Below are positions 1 through 6,152 of a stretch of DNA of 17,424 bases, one piece after another. The notes below the pieces were generated by a model. That model saw only the letters and a list, made by a program, of their open reading frames with translations. It had not been told where the DNA came from and searched no databases. The first letter of the stretch is position 1, and every line of letters begins with the position of its first letter. A program made the translations under genes and the position numbers. The DNA is from Bryobacterales bacterium. Its GTDB lineage: Bacteria > Acidobacteriota > Terriglobia > Bryobacterales > Bryobacteraceae. The stretch covers positions 1-17,424 of the forward strand of contig PLMF01000282.1 in the NCBI GenBank assembly GCA_003142355.1, written 5' to 3'.

Positions 1-165
1 GCCCAAGGCGCCAGCCTTGGGAAAGGGATGAACGACCGGAAAGCCCCGGAACGGGGCGGAAGAACTGGGCCAGAACATCTTACGCCCTTCCAGGGCTGAA
101 TCGTTTTCATGCGTATTCCCACGGCTTGCACCGTGGGCTACAGTCTACCGCTCCTGCGGAGCTGG
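1..165. repeat. Cluster of five hairpins (REP-like multi-hairpin element)
   Basis: Five perfect short inverted repeats follow one another: CCCAAGGC/GCCTTGGG (2-9 and 14-21), GCCCCG/CGGGGC (43-48 and 52-57), GCCCT/AGGGC (84-88 and 92-96), CCCACGG/CCGTGGG (118-124 and 131-137) and GCTCC/GGAGC (150-154 and 158-162). There is no open frame of interest. Such GC-rich hairpin clusters are typical of interspersed REP-like or multi-hairpin elements in GC-rich genomes; I infer that class and cannot name the family. The left end may lie outside the window. The right end lies close to the point (about 175) where the following reading frame becomes open, so the element may mark the breakpoint that truncated that gene. 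Confidence 0.7.
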
Positions 166-180
166 CTTAAGTGAACCGTA

Positions 181-606
181 TTGGGGCTAGCCAGCAGGGT
201 GCGCCAACTCAACGAGAACAAGGCACGCGCTCGGGAAGTGGCAGTTGCAATCCAGAATAATGAGTCGATTTCAGTCTTGCACCTGACCGATGAAGCAGCA
301 CTTGATCGGGTTCGGGCAATTGCGCAGGCTCCTGGCGCAGCACTCCGCGATGTCCAGCAGCATCTCTCCGGTGCTTTTCGACGGCTCTACCGGTGCCGAA
401 ACTTGATCCTACACTGGGGAAGAGTCGGCGGCGACACCCGCAGGTGCTGCCTGCGCACCGCCGGACCACTGATGGGTGCCGGCGTCGATCGCATCGCACA
501 TTCCTGGCTAATCGAGGGCCTCCATCCCCTGGGCCTCGCTTCGAGGGCCGCCGCAAGTCTGGCTTCTATTAAGAGCGGCGGGAATCTCGTTGATCTTCTC
601 GAGTGA
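181..606 (+). pseudogene. C-terminal remnant of a HEPN-like protein
   Basis: An open frame of about 141 residues runs to a stop at 604-606 and is closed upstream by TGA at 172-174, immediately after the hairpin cluster. The only early start is TTG at 181, with no SD sequence. Residues 67-78 read RRLYRCRNLILH and contain R73-N74-x3-H78, which fits the R-x4-6-H signature of HEPN ribonuclease or nucleic-acid-binding domains, with the typical Asn after the Arg. The following helix-rich part (DRIAHSWLIEG and onward) resembles the end of a longer protein. I read it as the 3' remnant of a larger gene cut off by the repeat. It could instead be a small intact gene using TTG. The parent family is not identified; HEPN assignment rests on one motif plus its helical context. 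Confidence 0.5.
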
Positions 607-823
607 AACTGAGGTTGTTCTCCCGACAACCCAACTAAGCCAAGTGCGCTACCTCGTCGTGTGCGAGTATTATCGACTGGCTCACGGCTCGATCGAGTCC
701 CCCGCAAAACGCTCGCTCTTCGCCAGTTGGCCGTGTCACGCCCTAACCTTGGATGTGGCCCTGCCAGCCCTTCCTTGCCATTGTCCTTTGACTCGCAATC
801 CGCGTTCCGTCAACGTCCTTCTG
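607..823. other. Gap between convergent genes
   Basis: These 217 bases separate the ends of the HEPN-like remnant (+) and the nucleotidyltransferase gene (-). Short open frames here have no SD sequence, no recognisable motif and no coding-type composition. I see no clear hairpin with a T-run terminator. Confidence 0.5.
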
Positions 824-1555
824 TCAGAATGGGCAATCGCGCGGACGCCGTTTCCGGGCCCTTGGCTCCGGCGTGCTCGGCACCGATTGCACCGCCATCT
901 GCTCCGGCTGGCCAATAAGGAATCGATGTGGAACGGTCAGCACCAACGTCTTCTCCATGGAGTAGTCCGCTAAAGCGATAACGCGGCTCTGCCCCTTCAA
1001 GAATCCGAAGACCTCCCAATACCAGCAACCTTCCTGCTCAAGGAAGTTCCGGAAACGATGTCCCCTCGCGGCCAGTTCTTCAACGCGCGCGTTATTCTTG
1101 ACACGCGCACGATCGAAATCCGCGTCCTTCGACGCAACTTCGACTGCCAGATCGACATCACTCAATCGCTCGACCGCAGGTTCCAGCATGCTGCCGAAAA
1201 GAACTACCCTCGTCACCTTGCCGAGGAAATACGGGTCGTTGTTGACCTGCTCCACACGGCCCAGGAATTGCAGCAACGCCCTTTGGGCCGTTGTCCGCGT
1301 GACGCGTTTGGCCGCTGTTGCGGAAGACAGGGTCCGCCCCGCTTGGGTTACCTGCCACGCGTTCCGGCCGGCGGCTTCGATCAGTCCCTCAGCCAAGAGA
1401 GCCTTGATCAGCGCACGTCCTTCGCCGGCCCCCACCGAGGCGGCGGACTCCAGTTCAGTCAGTCCCCACGGCAAGGGCGTGCGGAGGTGCCGCAACGTCT
1501 GGCGCACCGGCAGAGCAGGCCGGCCGGCAACCGTCCCTTTCGGATCGATCCGCAT
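824..1555 (-). CDS. Winged-helix / nucleotidyltransferase (MNT-type) protein
   Basis: This 243-residue protein has two parts. Residues about 25-85 look like a winged helix-turn-helix (LTELESAASVGAGEGRALIK, then a wing ending in WQVTQAGRTL). Residues about 110-195 hold a DNA polymerase beta-type minimal nucleotidyltransferase core with VVLFGSM followed by SDVDLAVEV, the G-S-x(n)-D-x-D signature of metal-binding NTases. Proteins of this architecture act as DNA-binding regulators or as nucleotidyl-transferring antitoxin-like factors; the substrate is unknown. The Arg/Pro-rich tail (about 225-243) is probably disordered. ATG at 1555 is chosen because a TATGCT -10 lies 8 bases before it; the only SD-like bases (AGAGG) are very close. 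It converges on the HEPN-like remnant. MNT and HEPN proteins are classic partners, but here they are not co-oriented. Confidence 0.8.
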   Translation of the reverse strand: MRIDPKGTVAGRPALPVRQTLRHLRTPLPWGLTELESAASVGAGEGRALIKALLAEGLIEAAGRNAWQVTQAGRTLSSATAAKRVTRTTAQRALLQFLGRVEQVNNDPYFLGKVTRVVLFGSMLEPAVERLSDVDLAVEVASKDADFDRARVKNNARVEELAARGHRFRNFLEQEGCWYWEVFGFLKGQSRVIALADYSMEKTLVLTVPHRFLIGQPEQMAVQSVPSTPEPRARKRRPRDCPF

Positions 1556-1563
1556 TTGCCTCT

Positions 1564-1593
1564 AGCATAGACCCACGTCGCCCTCCCCGTCAT
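1564..1593 (-). promoter_or_regulatory. Putative promoter of the nucleotidyltransferase gene
   Basis: Read on the minus strand, ATGACG (1593-1588) is followed after 18 bases by TATGCT (1569-1564). The -10 ends 8 bases before the ATG at 1555, so transcription would begin almost at the start codon and the mRNA would be leaderless or nearly so. This is pattern matching only. Confidence 0.4.
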
Positions 1594-1745
1594 GGCCTGA
1601 CACACGGAGCACACTTCGGACGGGTGCGAATACAAACTGGCGAGAACGAGGACTCCCGGTCATGGCAGTTATCGGGGCAAGACTACGGCCGCCGCCGCGG
1701 CGCTTCTTGCGTTTGGGCGGTCGCAAGCCGGCTTCACAGGACTAA

Positions 1746-2972
1746 TTACTGGGCAAGCAGTGGCTCCTTTCGGTGGGCCAGAACGTAGACTGCGACCAGG
1801 GCGGCGGTGAAGCCCGCAACAGCGCCAATACCGAGCGACCAGCGCGGGCCGAATTGGTTGGCCACCCAACCGACGATCGGAGCGCCAATCGGTGTTCCCC
1901 CGAGTGCAATGCCAACCCGCAGCGCCATCACCCTGCCCCGCATCGCTGGTTCTGTTGAGAGCTGCATGATGCTGTTCGTACCGTTGGTCAAGGTCAGGGC
2001 AGCCGCGCCGATGACTATGAGAGCGGCCGCGAACCACCAGTATCCAGGCGCCAGTGCGGCCAGGGTACAGCCGAGTCCGAAGACGCCGGCACCCGTCAGC
2101 AGAGACGTTAGGTCTGGTCTCCTCCGGCCGGCAGCAAACAAGGCTCCTGAGAGAGTGCCCACGGCCATGATGGAAGAGAGCAGGCCGAAACCGCGTGCAT
2201 CGGAGTGGAAGACACTTACGGCCATGGTAGAGATGAAGATCGGAAAGTTCAGGCCAAAGGTGCCGATCAGAAACAACATGATCAGGATCGCCCGGAGCTC
2301 CGGTTTTCTCCAGACGTAGCGAAGCCCTTCCAGAAATCCGGATGTAGTGCGAAGCGCTCTGGCGCTTGCGTGCAGTTCCGAGAGACGAAAGAACGACATC
2401 GAGATCAGAACCGCTCCGAAGGAGAGCCCGTTCAGAAGAAAGGCCCATCCAATGCCAACCCTTGCGATCAGCAGACCGGCAACCGCCGGACCAATCATCT
2501 GGGCAGCATTGAACGAGGTTGAGTTCAATGCCACGGCATTGGTCAGATCCTCATCGCCCACCATCTCTGCCACGAAGGTCTGTCTCACCGGAGCATCCAA
2601 CGCAGCGGCAGAGCCAGACAGGAAGGCGAACACATACACATGCCAGAGCCGGACGACTCCTGCGATCGTCAGAACTCCCAGCATGAGCGCAAGCACGCCC
2701 ATCGTTGCCTGCGTGAACATCAGGAGCTTGCGCTGGTTCAGGCGGTCTGCCGCCGATCCCGTCCAGGGCAGAAGAAGAAGCTGCGGAGCGAACTGCAGAC
2801 TCATCACGATACCCAGCGCTGACGCATCATGATGCGTCAGTTGCGTCAGCACGAGCCAGTCCTGAGCGACGCGCTGCATCCAGGTACCGATATTGGAAAC
2901 CAGAGCGCCAGCCGTCCACAAGCGGAAGTTGAAGCTTCTGAGCGAGCGAAAGTTGCCCGCCACTGGATTCAT
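1746..2972 (-). CDS. MFS efflux transporter (MFS_3 / EntS-like)
   Basis: This 408-residue membrane protein of the major facilitator superfamily probably exports a small molecule by proton antiport across the inner membrane. About 12 hydrophobic segments are visible. Residues about 10-45 (FRSLRSFNFRLWTAGALVSN, then IGTWMQRVAQDWLVL) and the motif DAPVRQTFVAEMVG plus LTNAVALNS are typical of the MFS_3 / enterobactin exporter group. The loop 2-3 motif appears as GSAADRLNQRK. The frame is open well upstream, but the start is placed at ATG 2972 because it overlaps the stop of the upstream membrane-protein gene (ATGA) and the extra upstream residues are that gene read out of frame. It is the last gene of the marR operon, which suggests MarR-controlled efflux. 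The substrate is not predictable. A perfect 22-base palindrome lies within codons for LTHHDAS. Confidence 0.9.
   Translation of the reverse strand: MNPVAGNFRSLRSFNFRLWTAGALVSNIGTWMQRVAQDWLVLTQLTHHDASALGIVMSLQFAPQLLLLPWTGSAADRLNQRKLLMFTQATMGVLALMLGVLTIAGVVRLWHVYVFAFLSGSAAALDAPVRQTFVAEMVGDEDLTNAVALNSTSFNAAQMIGPAVAGLLIARVGIGWAFLLNGLSFGAVLISMSFFRLSELHASARALRTTSGFLEGLRYVWRKPELRAILIMLFLIGTFGLNFPIFISTMAVSVFHSDARGFGLLSSIMAVGTLSGALFAAGRRRPDLTSLLTGAGVFGLGCTLAALAPGYWWFAAALIVIGAAALTLTNGTNSIMQLSTEPAMRGRVMALRVGIALGGTPIGAPIVGWVANQFGPRWSLGIGAVAGFTAALVAVYVLAHRKEPLLAQ
2819..2840. repeat. Perfect 22-bp palindrome inside the MFS gene
   Basis: Half-site CTGACGCATCA (2819-2829) is followed directly by its exact reverse complement TGATGCGTCAG (2830-2840). 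Each half contains the 9-mer TGACGCATC/GATGCGTCA, which also recurs three times in the gap before thuA. In the protein it encodes Leu-Thr-His-His-Asp-Ala-Ser. Confidence 0.85.
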
Positions 2973-3298
2973 GGGCGGGTGGGGGTATTGCCCCCGTGGA
3001 ACTGCCCGAAGTGACGCGCCGAACCGATGCTGATGAACAGCGCGCCCAGCCCAAACGCAAGGATATGGCCTGTAGCCCGCAGATCGAAAGACCCGACGCG
3101 CGCCACGAGCACATACCCAACCACCGCGTTGAAGAATCCCCAAAGAACGTTGACCGTTGCAGAGGAGAGTCCTTGGCCGGGTGGTTTTGCAAAGGGACTT
3201 TGAAAGGGGCGTCCCATCGTGCCGGCGACAAAGTGAGGGATGGCGTTTGCCGCAAAAACGCCCCCAAAGAAGTACGACACAAGCCAAAGCCAATTCAT
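2969..3298 (-). CDS. Small conserved-type integral membrane protein
   Basis: This 109-residue protein begins MNWLWLVSYFFGGVFAANAI and has about three hydrophobic segments (roughly residues 3-21, 45-66 and 74-93), with a short polar tail ending GGNTPTRP. It has no catalytic motif that I recognise, and I cannot name the family. The start at 3298 overlaps the upstream hydrolase stop as ATGA, and its own stop overlaps the MFS start in the same way, so the three genes are probably translationally coupled. The position between a hydrolase and an exporter under MarR control suggests a role in the same detoxification or efflux unit, but that is inference. Confidence 0.8.
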   Translation of the reverse strand: MNWLWLVSYFFGGVFAANAIPHFVAGTMGRPFQSPFAKPPGQGLSSATVNVLWGFFNAVVGYVLVARVGSFDLRATGHILAFGLGALFISIGSARHFGQFHGGNTPTRP

Positions 3299-3867
3299 GA
3301 TGCAGAGCTCCTTCTTTCCAGCAGCGAAATGATTTCCTGTGAAGACCCTGTCTCGCCAAGACGAGGGAAGACGTTTCTGATGCTGTACTCGTGCGCTTCC
3401 TCGCGGATATCGGTCATTGCATCGAGTGCCAGGGACACGTTGAACCCCTGCTCGTAGGCCTGGCGAGCGGTTGCCTCAACGCCGCCGGATGTCACCACTC
3501 CCGTCACAACAACCTGGGTAACGCCTCGCGCCTTGAGCTGGCGTTCAAGATCCGTTGTTGCGAATGCGCCCCAGCTTCGCTTGGTGACGACAATATCGCT
3601 CGGTTGCTGATCCATCTGCGGTAGAAGGTCGCTCCATCCCTCGGCAAATGTCTGGCTGCTGCGCGGACCCTGTTCCGTCCGGCCCGGCGCCCGTCCCGCC
3701 ACATTGACCAGCGCGACTGGGAGGCTCTTCGCACGGAAAACATCTGTTAACGCGCGCGTCCGGTCAATGACCTCGCCGATGGGATGAATGAAGTTCCCGT
3801 TGACGATGCCTTTCTGCAGGTCGATGACGATCAACGCCGTGTTGGGGTCGAGAATAGTAAGCGGCAT
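3295..3867 (-). CDS. Isochorismatase-family hydrolase with Gly at the nucleophile position
   Basis: This 190-residue protein has the isochorismatase-like alpha/beta fold. TALIVIDLQKG contains the conserved Asp16, VVTKRSWGAF the conserved Lys96, and VVVTGVVTSGGVEATARQAY the third active-site loop. In cysteine hydrolases of this fold (nicotinamidase, N-carbamoylsarcosine amidase) that loop carries the nucleophilic Cys; here the aligned residue is Gly129. True isochorismatases (EntB, PhzD) also have Gly there and hydrolyse a vinyl ether without Cys, and a Gly-containing 'hydrolase' subgroup is common, so this is probably functional rather than broken. The substrate is unknown. GAGGAGAAG on the minus strand, about 8 bases before ATG 3867, is a strong SD. 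It lies 57 bases after marR and overlaps the next gene by 4 bases. Confidence 0.88.
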   Translation of the reverse strand: MPLTILDPNTALIVIDLQKGIVNGNFIHPIGEVIDRTRALTDVFRAKSLPVALVNVAGRAPGRTEQGPRSSQTFAEGWSDLLPQMDQQPSDIVVTKRSWGAFATTDLERQLKARGVTQVVVTGVVTSGGVEATARQAYEQGFNVSLALDAMTDIREEAHEYSIRNVFPRLGETGSSQEIISLLERRSSAS

Positions 3868-3924
3868 GGGGTTCTTCTCCTCGGATGAAAAGTTGACATG
3901 GGTAAGAAGCGGGACGCAGTGGGT

Positions 3925-4377
3925 TCAATCCTCAACCAGCCGCGTAAGGAGTCCGAGTGCCGCCTGAAGCTTCTCCTGCTCGTGAGCAGAGAGCTTCTGC
4001 GAGATGGTCGCGGTGAGCCAGTCCTGTCTCGCGGCCCTGCCCTCCTGAAGCCTCTTCAGGCATTTGGGGGTGAGAGACATCAGAGTTTGCCGCCCGTCGC
4101 TCGGGTCGGGAGAACCACTGACCAGGCCCGCTTCCTCGAGCGGCGTCACCACAGCGCTCATGGATTGCGGACGAATGCCTTCGGTTCGCGCCAGACTGGA
4201 AACCGTAGCCGAACCATCCTTCTCGAGTCGAAGAAGAACAGAGACCTGTGACGGCGTCAGGTCGTCGCGCCCCCCATGCTCGCGTAAACGCCGCTTGAGC
4301 TTGCCGCATACCGTACGGATCTCGGCAGCAAGCATCGAAGCGAGCCCGGTCTGAGTAGATGACTTTCGACTGCTCAC
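3925..4377 (-). CDS. MarR-family transcriptional regulator
   Basis: This 150-residue regulator has the MarR winged-helix layout: an N-terminal dimerisation helix (about 10-35), LTPSQVSVLLRLEKDGSATV, then SSLARTEGIRPQSMSAVVTPLEEAGLV (the recognition helix-turn-helix, about 60-86), the wing DPSDGRQTLMSLTPKC, and C-terminal dimer helices. MarR proteins usually repress their own operon until a small, often phenolic or oxidising, ligand binds. The operon context (hydrolase, membrane protein, MFS exporter) fits. ATG 4377 has no SD; a -10-like hexamer ends 6 bases before it, so the mRNA is probably leaderless. An interrupted palindrome covers the -35 box, the expected place for a self-repressing operator. 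Confidence 0.92.
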   Translation of the reverse strand: MSSRKSSTQTGLASMLAAEIRTVCGKLKRRLREHGGRDDLTPSQVSVLLRLEKDGSATVSSLARTEGIRPQSMSAVVTPLEEAGLVSGSPDPSDGRQTLMSLTPKCLKRLQEGRAARQDWLTATISQKLSAHEQEKLQAALGLLTRLVED

Positions 4378-4383
4378 CGGATC

Positions 4384-4424
4384 AATATCTCATATCTACA
4401 GGTAAACTGTCAAGTTTGGCTGTA
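4384..4424 (-). promoter_or_regulatory. marR promoter with palindromic operator
   Basis: On the minus strand TTGACA (4413-4408) is followed after 18 bases by GATATT (4389-4384), which ends 6 bases before the marR ATG. An interrupted palindrome overlaps the -35: outer arms TACAG (4397-4401) and CTGTA (4420-4424), inner arms AAACT (4404-4408) and AGTTT (4413-4417), with two unpaired bases between the arms on each side and a 4-base centre. All 10 arm pairs match. MarR dimers bind palindromes of about this size, so autoregulation is the natural reading. Confidence 0.65.
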
Positions 4425-4648
4425 TACATGTCCAGCCGCCGGCTTGTGGAGCTCTCACGAGCATGGCCGGTCTGAGACGCTAATCCTGATAAACGCGCCA
4501 GCTTCCGGCGATCCACCTCGCCGCGAAGTCGGCGCCTCAGCCTTCGCCTGCCACTGCATCGGCTCGTTGTTCCAACCAGATCTGACCTTCCAGTTCCCTG
4601 GGAAAGCACCCTGGACACCTCCATTCCCGGTCATCGAACCCGCACCGG

Positions 4649-4682
4649 CCCCCAACCCCGCCCCGCCACCCCCAACTCCCCC
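4649..4682 (-). other. Potential G-quadruplex tract (C-runs on + strand)
   Basis: Five runs of four or five C lie at 4649-4653, 4656-4659, 4661-4664, 4669-4673 and 4678-4682, separated by 2, 1, 4 and 4 bases. On the minus strand this is G5-N4-G5-N4-G4-N1-G4-N2-G5, which satisfies the usual rule for an intramolecular G-quadruplex. It lies outside any gene, 225 bases upstream of the marR promoter region. Confidence 0.6.
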
Positions 4683-4957
4683 AAATCCGCTCTCCCCAAA
4701 AACCCGTTCACCAGTTTTTTGCCCAGAGTTTTCTGAATCATTTCAATCACTTCCGGATTTCAAGGCCAGCGAGCCCGATCTTGGCCTGCTATACCAGAAT
4801 TAGAAGGACGTGATGCTATCTTCAATTCCGTGGAAGCCGATGCCAACCACAACCACCCAGACCAGCGCCTCGCCGTTTGGCGCCCCGCCGGATGTCGGCG
4901 CGGCGCTCTCTTGCCCGCCCAAACTGACGCCGTTTCCGGCCCCCGGCCCCCATCCGT

Positions 4958-5085
4958 GTGACGCATCTTGCAAAAAAAGCCCTCCCGATGCGTCACAAAA
5001 TCTCGACCCACATACGCAACTAATTGAAAAAGAATGGCTTAAAACCCCGCAAATAATAATCTCACACCCCCACCAGATGCGTCAC
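4958..5085. repeat. Three copies of the 10-mer GTGACGCATC / GATGCGTCAC
   Basis: GTGACGCATC at 4958-4967 and its exact reverse complement at 4987-4996 form a 10-bp inverted repeat with a 19-base loop. A third copy, GATGCGTCAC, lies at 5076-5085. The 9-base core also makes up the palindrome inside the MFS gene (2819-2840). Confidence 0.75.
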
Positions 5086-5113
5086 CCGGATGGTGCCAGA
5101 GGTGGCGGCCGTA

Positions 5114-5188
5114 CCGCGCTGCAACCGCTGTTTTCACCCTGCCAAGCTCCGGGCTTTGATCGTCACGGGTCGGAACATCCCCGCTCAC
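5114..5188 (+). pseudogene. Decayed partial copy of the thuA 5' region
   Basis: Bases 5114-5137 match 5275-5298 (upstream of the real thuA) at 21 of 24 positions, and 5142-5188 match 5381-5427 (start of its mature coding part) at 37 of 47 positions. In one frame the second block reads LRALIVTGRNIPAH against LQVLIVTGQNHPSH. Relative to the real gene the copy lacks 78 bases, exactly 26 codons, covering the SD, start and signal peptide; homology then stops. It cannot make a protein. It is probably the relic of a tandem duplication or of a second thuA-family gene. Confidence 0.6.
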
Positions 5189-5280
5189 CCAAGCGCGAGG
5201 TTGACATGACTAAGGATCGTCTGAAGAGACTGAAGGAGATAGGTCAAGGTGCGGCGCGTGCAACCGGTTGAGCGCCGCGC

Positions 5281-5305
5281 TACAATCGCTGTTCTCACAA
5301 GGAGA
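5281..5305 (+). promoter_or_regulatory. -10 element and strong SD of thuA
   Basis: TACAAT (5281-5286) is a good -10 hexamer, preceded by a poor -35. AAGGAG (5299-5304) lies 6 bases before the TTG at 5311 and fixes that unusual start codon. Confidence 0.5.
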
Positions 5306-5310
5306 CCTTC

Positions 5311-6123
5311 TTGAAGCCACTCTTACTCTGCGCGCTCTTATCGGGAATCGCCTCGCTGGCCTCCGCCCAGGCGCCCGCACCCAAGCTCCAGGTTCTGATC
5401 GTCACCGGCCAGAACCACCCCAGTCACGATTGGCGCACCACCACGCCCGTGCTGCGCAAGCTGCTGGAAGATAGCGGCAGGTTCGAAGTCCGCGTGGCCG
5501 AGGAATTCCGCGGCGCCGGGCCGGAAACCCTCGCACCTTACGACGTCGTGGTCCTCAATTACTACGAGAACAAGAAGCCCGAGCAGCGCTGGGGCGAGCG
5601 CACCGATGCCGCCTTTCTGAATTATGTGCGCGGCGGCAAAGGTCTCGTCATCTACCACTTCTCCACGGCGGCCTTCGAGGGCTGGACCGAATTCGAGAAG
5701 ATGTGCGGCGCCAACTGGCGGCCCAACCACGGGCACCACTCCGCGCGGCACAGTTTCACGGTGGACATCAAGGACAAGGAACACCCCGTCACGCGCGGAA
5801 TGAGAGCTTCCTTTCTCCAGGCCAACGATGAGTTGTACGCCAACTTGCAGTGGCAGCCGGAGGGCGCCTACCACGTTCTGGCCACGGCCTGGGACGATCA
5901 TTCGCGATACCGGCCCAACGAAAAGCAGCCACTCCCCGGAGCCGGCCAGAATGAGCCCATGTTGTGGACCGTCAACTATGGCACTGGGCGCGTATTTGTC
6001 ACCGCCCTGGGCCACGACACGGACGCCATGAAGAGCGCGGCATTCATCGCCACCTTCACTCGCGGTACGGAATGGGCGGCCACCGGTGGTGTCACCATCC
6101 CCTTGCCGGATGAGTTGAAGTAG
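5311..6123 (+). CDS. Secreted ThuA-domain protein
   Basis: This 270-residue protein begins with a signal peptide (MKPLLLCALLSGIASLASAQA, cleavage probably near residue 20). Residues about 26-262 form a ThuA-like domain: LQVLIVTGQNHPSHDW, then LAPYDVVVLNYYENKKP, GKGLVIYHFSTAAFEGW and GHDTDAMKSAAF. ThuA ('trehalose utilisation') proteins have a glutamine-amidotransferase-like fold and are linked to sugar conversion; many exported family members have no proven reaction. The catalytic Cys of true amidotransferases is absent at the elbow, where His appears (VIYHFS). The start is TTG 5311, supported by AAGGAG 6 bases upstream and by the signal peptide that follows. The transketolase genes start just after its stop and may share sugar metabolism, but they seem to have their own promoter. 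Confidence 0.87.
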   Translation: MKPLLLCALLSGIASLASAQAPAPKLQVLIVTGQNHPSHDWRTTTPVLRKLLEDSGRFEVRVAEEFRGAGPETLAPYDVVVLNYYENKKPEQRWGERTDAAFLNYVRGGKGLVIYHFSTAAFEGWTEFEKMCGANWRPNHGHHSARHSFTVDIKDKEHPVTRGMRASFLQANDELYANLQWQPEGAYHVLATAWDDHSRYRPNEKQPLPGAGQNEPMLWTVNYGTGRVFVTALGHDTDAMKSAAFIATFTRGTEWAATGGVTIPLPDELK

Positions 6124-6141
6124 GCCGCGTGATGGTAAAAT
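6115..6141 (+). promoter_or_regulatory. Putative promoter of the transketolase pair
   Basis: TTGAAG (6115-6120, inside the end of thuA) and TAAAAT (6136-6141) are spaced by 15 bases, slightly short. The -10 ends 11 bases before the ATG at 6153, and no SD lies between them, so the transcript may start only a few bases before the start codon. Confidence 0.4.
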
Positions 6142-6152
6142 CGGGACATTCA

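Larger units (their letters stand above)
4425..5110. other. Long non-coding gap without a convincing gene
   Basis: About 690 bases between the marR promoter and the decayed thuA copy. The open frames here are rich in Pro, Ser and Thr, lack SD sequences and motifs, and follow the C-rich composition, so I do not call them genes. What can be seen is a C-run tract at 4649-4682, three copies of the 10-mer GATGCGTCAC (or complement), and an A/T-rich patch around 5000-5065 that contrasts with the rest of the window. This could be regulatory, a decayed gene, or a site of past insertions. Confidence 0.5.

Noticed and set aside
1..165. Five hairpins read as a CRISPR array or a tRNA
   Set aside because: The units differ in sequence and spacing, so there are no direct repeats, and no cloverleaf with a T-loop can be drawn.
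5201..5206. TTGACA as the -35 of thuA
   Set aside because: No -10 lies 16-18 bases downstream. The good TACAAT is 74 bases away.
4444..5271. Two open frames (about 119 and 153 codons) on the plus strand in the marR-thuA gap
   Set aside because: They are Pro/Ser/Thr-rich, follow the C-rich composition, lack SDs and motifs, and run through the repeats and the decayed thuA copy.
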